Assembly: GCF_900110125.1 (NCBI RefSeq) | Contig: NZ_FOCN01000002.1 | Coordinates: 310,001 to 374,000 of the forward strand | Direction: 5' to 3' | Origin: Cryobacterium luteum | GTDB lineage: Bacteria; Actinomycetota; Actinomycetes; Actinomycetales; Microbacteriaceae | Length of the DNA stretch: 64,000 bases | The notes under the pieces: generated by a model | Told to the model about the DNA's origin: nothing | Seen by the model: only the letters and a program-made list of their open reading frames with translations | The model's database searches: none | Part shown: in pieces, positions 61,979 through 64,000 of the stretch | Numbering within the stretch: position 1 is the stretch's first letter | Layout of the letters: every line of letters starts with the position of its first letter | Program-made: the position numbers and the translations under genes

Positions 61979-64000
61979 ACGGGATGCCAGTATTCCGACC
62001 GGAGTCAGCGGGGGTGGCTCGCCCGCGATTGGCCTTTTTTCGCTGGACACGCGCCGGATTGCCCGCTTTTCTGCAAGCGCACGTGCAGGAGCAACGCCGC
62101 AGCCTCGAGCAATTCTTCGACGTGGTCGTCATCGACGCGGACTGTGACTATGACGACGTGTGCACGCGTCTTCGCCCGGACCTGTGCCTCTTTGAATCCG
62201 GCGTTTACGCGGGAAATCGCGTGATCAGCAACACCTCAACCCATCCGGGAATACCAAAACTAGGCTTTCTCCACGCCGACGCCTTTGACTCCTCCCGCGC
62301 GGCTTTCGTCGCGGATATGGCGCGCTGGGATGTGCACTGGTTCGTCACGACGTCCATGGCGATGGCTGAGTACACGCCCGAAATCGCCGGGCGACTGTTC
62401 GTCTGGCCCAACGCCATCGACCCGGCTGTGTTCCGTGACTACGGTTTGACCAAGAACGTTCCCGTGCTGCTCACCGGAAGCCAGGCAAGCCACTATCCCT
62501 GGCGGAATGCCGTCAGTCGCGCCCTCGTTCCCGAATTCATAACCGTGAATATGCCCCACTTCGGGTGGAATTCGGAGTCGGCTACCGGGCGCATGCTTAT
62601 CGGTGAGGGGTATTCTCGCCTGCTCAACGCGAGCAGTTTTGCTCCGACCTGCGGAACGATCGCCCAGGATGTCGTGCGGAAACACCTGGAGATTCCGGCT
62701 TCCATGACGTGTCTGGTCACGGAACGAACAGCATCCATTGAGGCGTTCGGCTTCGCGGACATGGTGAATTGCGTCTTCGCGACTGAAGACGATGTTGTCG
62801 ACAAGCTCAGCTACCTGCTAAACAACCCCGAGGAGCTGGACCGAATCACGCGAGCAGGGCATCAACTGGTGCATGAGCACCACACCCTGGCCCATCGCAG
62901 CCAAATCAGGCAGTGGTTCGAACTCGTTCAACGTCACGGCACGCAGATAGCGATCACCCAGCAGTGGCCGAACGGCGAGCTGAGCCTCGCCACCCGGCCT
63001 CTGCCGCCCCAGCCGGCGAGCCGCCCCGGTCGGGACCGGCAGCTGATCGAGAGCGGGTGGAGCGCGCTGCAGCGTGCGGACTACCCGGCGGCACAGCGTG
63101 ATTTTGTGCGCTGCCTGAACTATTTCTTCATTCCGGAAGGCGCCATCGGCCTCATCTACACGTCTCTTCTGCAAGGCGACCGGGCGGCCGCGCACGACTG
63201 GCTCTCCCGGTTGCAGATTGCGGTGCTGTCCCACCACCGGTCGGAAGAACCCGACCCCGTGCACTGGGCGTTTGAAATTCGGGTTGCCCTGTGTCGTGGC
63301 GACGTCCACTCCGCGACCATTGCCGCCCTGATGTACCCGGCCATGCTGCATCCGGAATTGGACCGCATGCGTGCCGTCGTGGCGACACTGACCGGCCACG
63401 ACCCCGGGATGGGGCCCGAGGTCGTGGGGCAAAGGCGGCCTTCGATCAGTCCGCTACCCTCGCTCGGGCTGGCCGAGTGGCACCAACATCTGCTGGTCAT
63501 GCTTCAAGCCTGCGGCCAGCCTGATCTGGCCGTTCGGCTGGGGCCGTCAGAGCACGCACGTGCGAACCGGTCGCTGCCCACCGGGCGGATGGTTCTGGCT
63601 ACCCGGCGCGCCCACCATCAGGTTGCTGTGCGTATGACGCGTCTGAGAAGCGGGAGCACTCTCGCTCCGGCGGAACGATGGTTGCGCGCTCGGCTGTCTC
63701 CATACCGGCAGCGGATGACCGGCACCGGCTGGTCCCGATACCTGCACGGTTTCGTGCAGGGCGAACCGGCGACCCGCGCAGTCATACTTCTCGGCAGCGA
63801 TTCCTGGAGCCGGTCCAGTCGCGCCGTACAGCGCGGCCTGCTCAGCAATCCCGCCATCACCGAGGTTTCCGTGCTCGACACGCCGCAGCGGATGCCTGCC
63901 GACATCGTTGGTCAGCAAAACGCGTGTCTGATCTTTGTCGCGCAGAGCGCCATCGCCCTGATCGACGACATCAGCCTGCTGCACACGGCGACAACGGTGA
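61975..64000 (+). CDS. Glycosyltransferase-like protein, incomplete at window end
   Basis: Open from GTG 61975 (or ATG 61984) to the end of the window, at least 675 codons. The first part (about 15-330) resembles CgeB/GT4-type glycosyltransferases: PDLCLFESGVYAG, PGIPKLGFLHADAFDSSR, LFVWPNAIDPAVF, SQASHYPWRNAV, and a C-terminal-domain TERTASIEAFGFADMVN corresponding to the donor-site E-x7-E region. A helical, possibly TPR-like region follows (about 350-540), and a further domain begins near 560. It overlaps the flippase stop. Function in the polysaccharide cluster is likely; the 3' end is not visible. Confidence 0.75.
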   Translation, partial: MNGMPVFRPESAGVARPRLAFFRWTRAGLPAFLQAHVQEQRRSLEQFFDVVVIDADCDYDDVCTRLRPDLCLFESGVYAGNRVISNTSTHPGIPKLGFLHADAFDSSRAAFVADMARWDVHWFVTTSMAMAEYTPEIAGRLFVWPNAIDPAVFRDYGLTKNVPVLLTGSQASHYPWRNAVSRALVPEFITVNMPHFGWNSESATGRMLIGEGYSRLLNASSFAPTCGTIAQDVVRKHLEIPASMTCLVTERTASIEAFGFADMVNCVFATEDDVVDKLSYLLNNPEELDRITRAGHQLVHEHHTLAHRSQIRQWFELVQRHGTQIAITQQWPNGELSLATRPLPPQPASRPGRDRQLIESGWSALQRADYPAAQRDFVRCLNYFFIPEGAIGLIYTSLLQGDRAAAHDWLSRLQIAVLSHHRSEEPDPVHWAFEIRVALCRGDVHSATIAALMYPAMLHPELDRMRAVVATLTGHDPGMGPEVVGQRRPSISPLPSLGLAEWHQHLLVMLQACGQPDLAVRLGPSEHARANRSLPTGRMVLATRRAHHQVAVRMTRLRSGSTLAPAERWLRARLSPYRQRMTGTGWSRYLHGFVQGEPATRAVILLGSDSWSRSSRAVQRGLLSNPAITEVSVLDTPQRMPADIVGQQNACLIFVAQSAIALIDDISLLHTATTV

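Overview
The window is 64 kb of GC-rich, gene-dense actinobacterial chromosome. Gene content (Mrp antiporter operon, eukaryote-like NADP-isocitrate dehydrogenase, no lipoprotein SBPs, many GTG starts and 4-bp ATGA/GTGA overlaps) and the very frequent GCATCCG/CGGATGC word suggest the family Microbacteriaceae (Cryobacterium/Leifsonia/Salinibacterium-like); the genus cannot be fixed from sequence alone. No transposase, prophage, CRISPR array, rRNA or tRNA was seen.

Layout. 0-5.8 kb: DUF6350 membrane protein, purN-purH, a Glu/Leu/Phe/Val-type dehydrogenase and a DedA protein. 6-10 kb: a 33-codon upstream ORF followed by a heterodimeric ABC exporter pair. 10.2-16.7 kb: cupin, DUF4389 membrane protein, ATL-type DNA repair protein and GNAT (both minus strand), icd, and a P-type metal ATPase. 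17-20.7 kb: a large secreted subtilase. 20.8-26.8 kb: MFS transporter, an mhqO/mhqD-like pair behind a candidate operator, YrdB-like protein, purU, second MFS transporter.

26.8-44.7 kb is the most unusual part. An ECF sigma factor and a short TM protein precede a Pst-type ABC transporter (pstC, pstA, substrate-binding proteins, pstB) interleaved with cell-surface genes: two substrate-binding-like proteins anchored by C-terminal TM segments instead of lipids, a third secreted binding protein, a WxL-domain-like protein, a DUF916 (WxL-interacting) membrane protein, a Thr-Pro-stalk surface protein, a sortase-fold protein that has lost its catalytic His, Cys and probably Arg, then a PASTA-containing Ser/Thr kinase and a lytic transglycosylase. 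I read this as one surface-displayed ligand-capture/transport and wall-remodelling system that I do not recognise as described.

44.8-51.1 kb: complete mrpA(B)CDEFG Na+/H+ antiporter operon. 51.1-55 kb: luciferase-like flavin monooxygenase (minus strand) sharing an operator-like palindrome with the mhq pair, then a ZTP riboswitch, glyA and folD. 55-64 kb: L-2-hydroxyglutarate oxidase (minus strand) diverging from a surface-polysaccharide cluster (Gfo/Idh/MocA dehydrogenase without a normal start codon, epimerase, DegT aminotransferase, NeuD-like acetyltransferase, flippase, and a glycosyltransferase running off the window end).

Themes: purine/one-carbon metabolism recurs (purN, purH, purU, glyA, folD, ZTP riboswitch), and a GGGCCC-rich palindromic repeat occurs in three intergenic gaps. 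Calls rest on reading motifs by eye; no database search was run.
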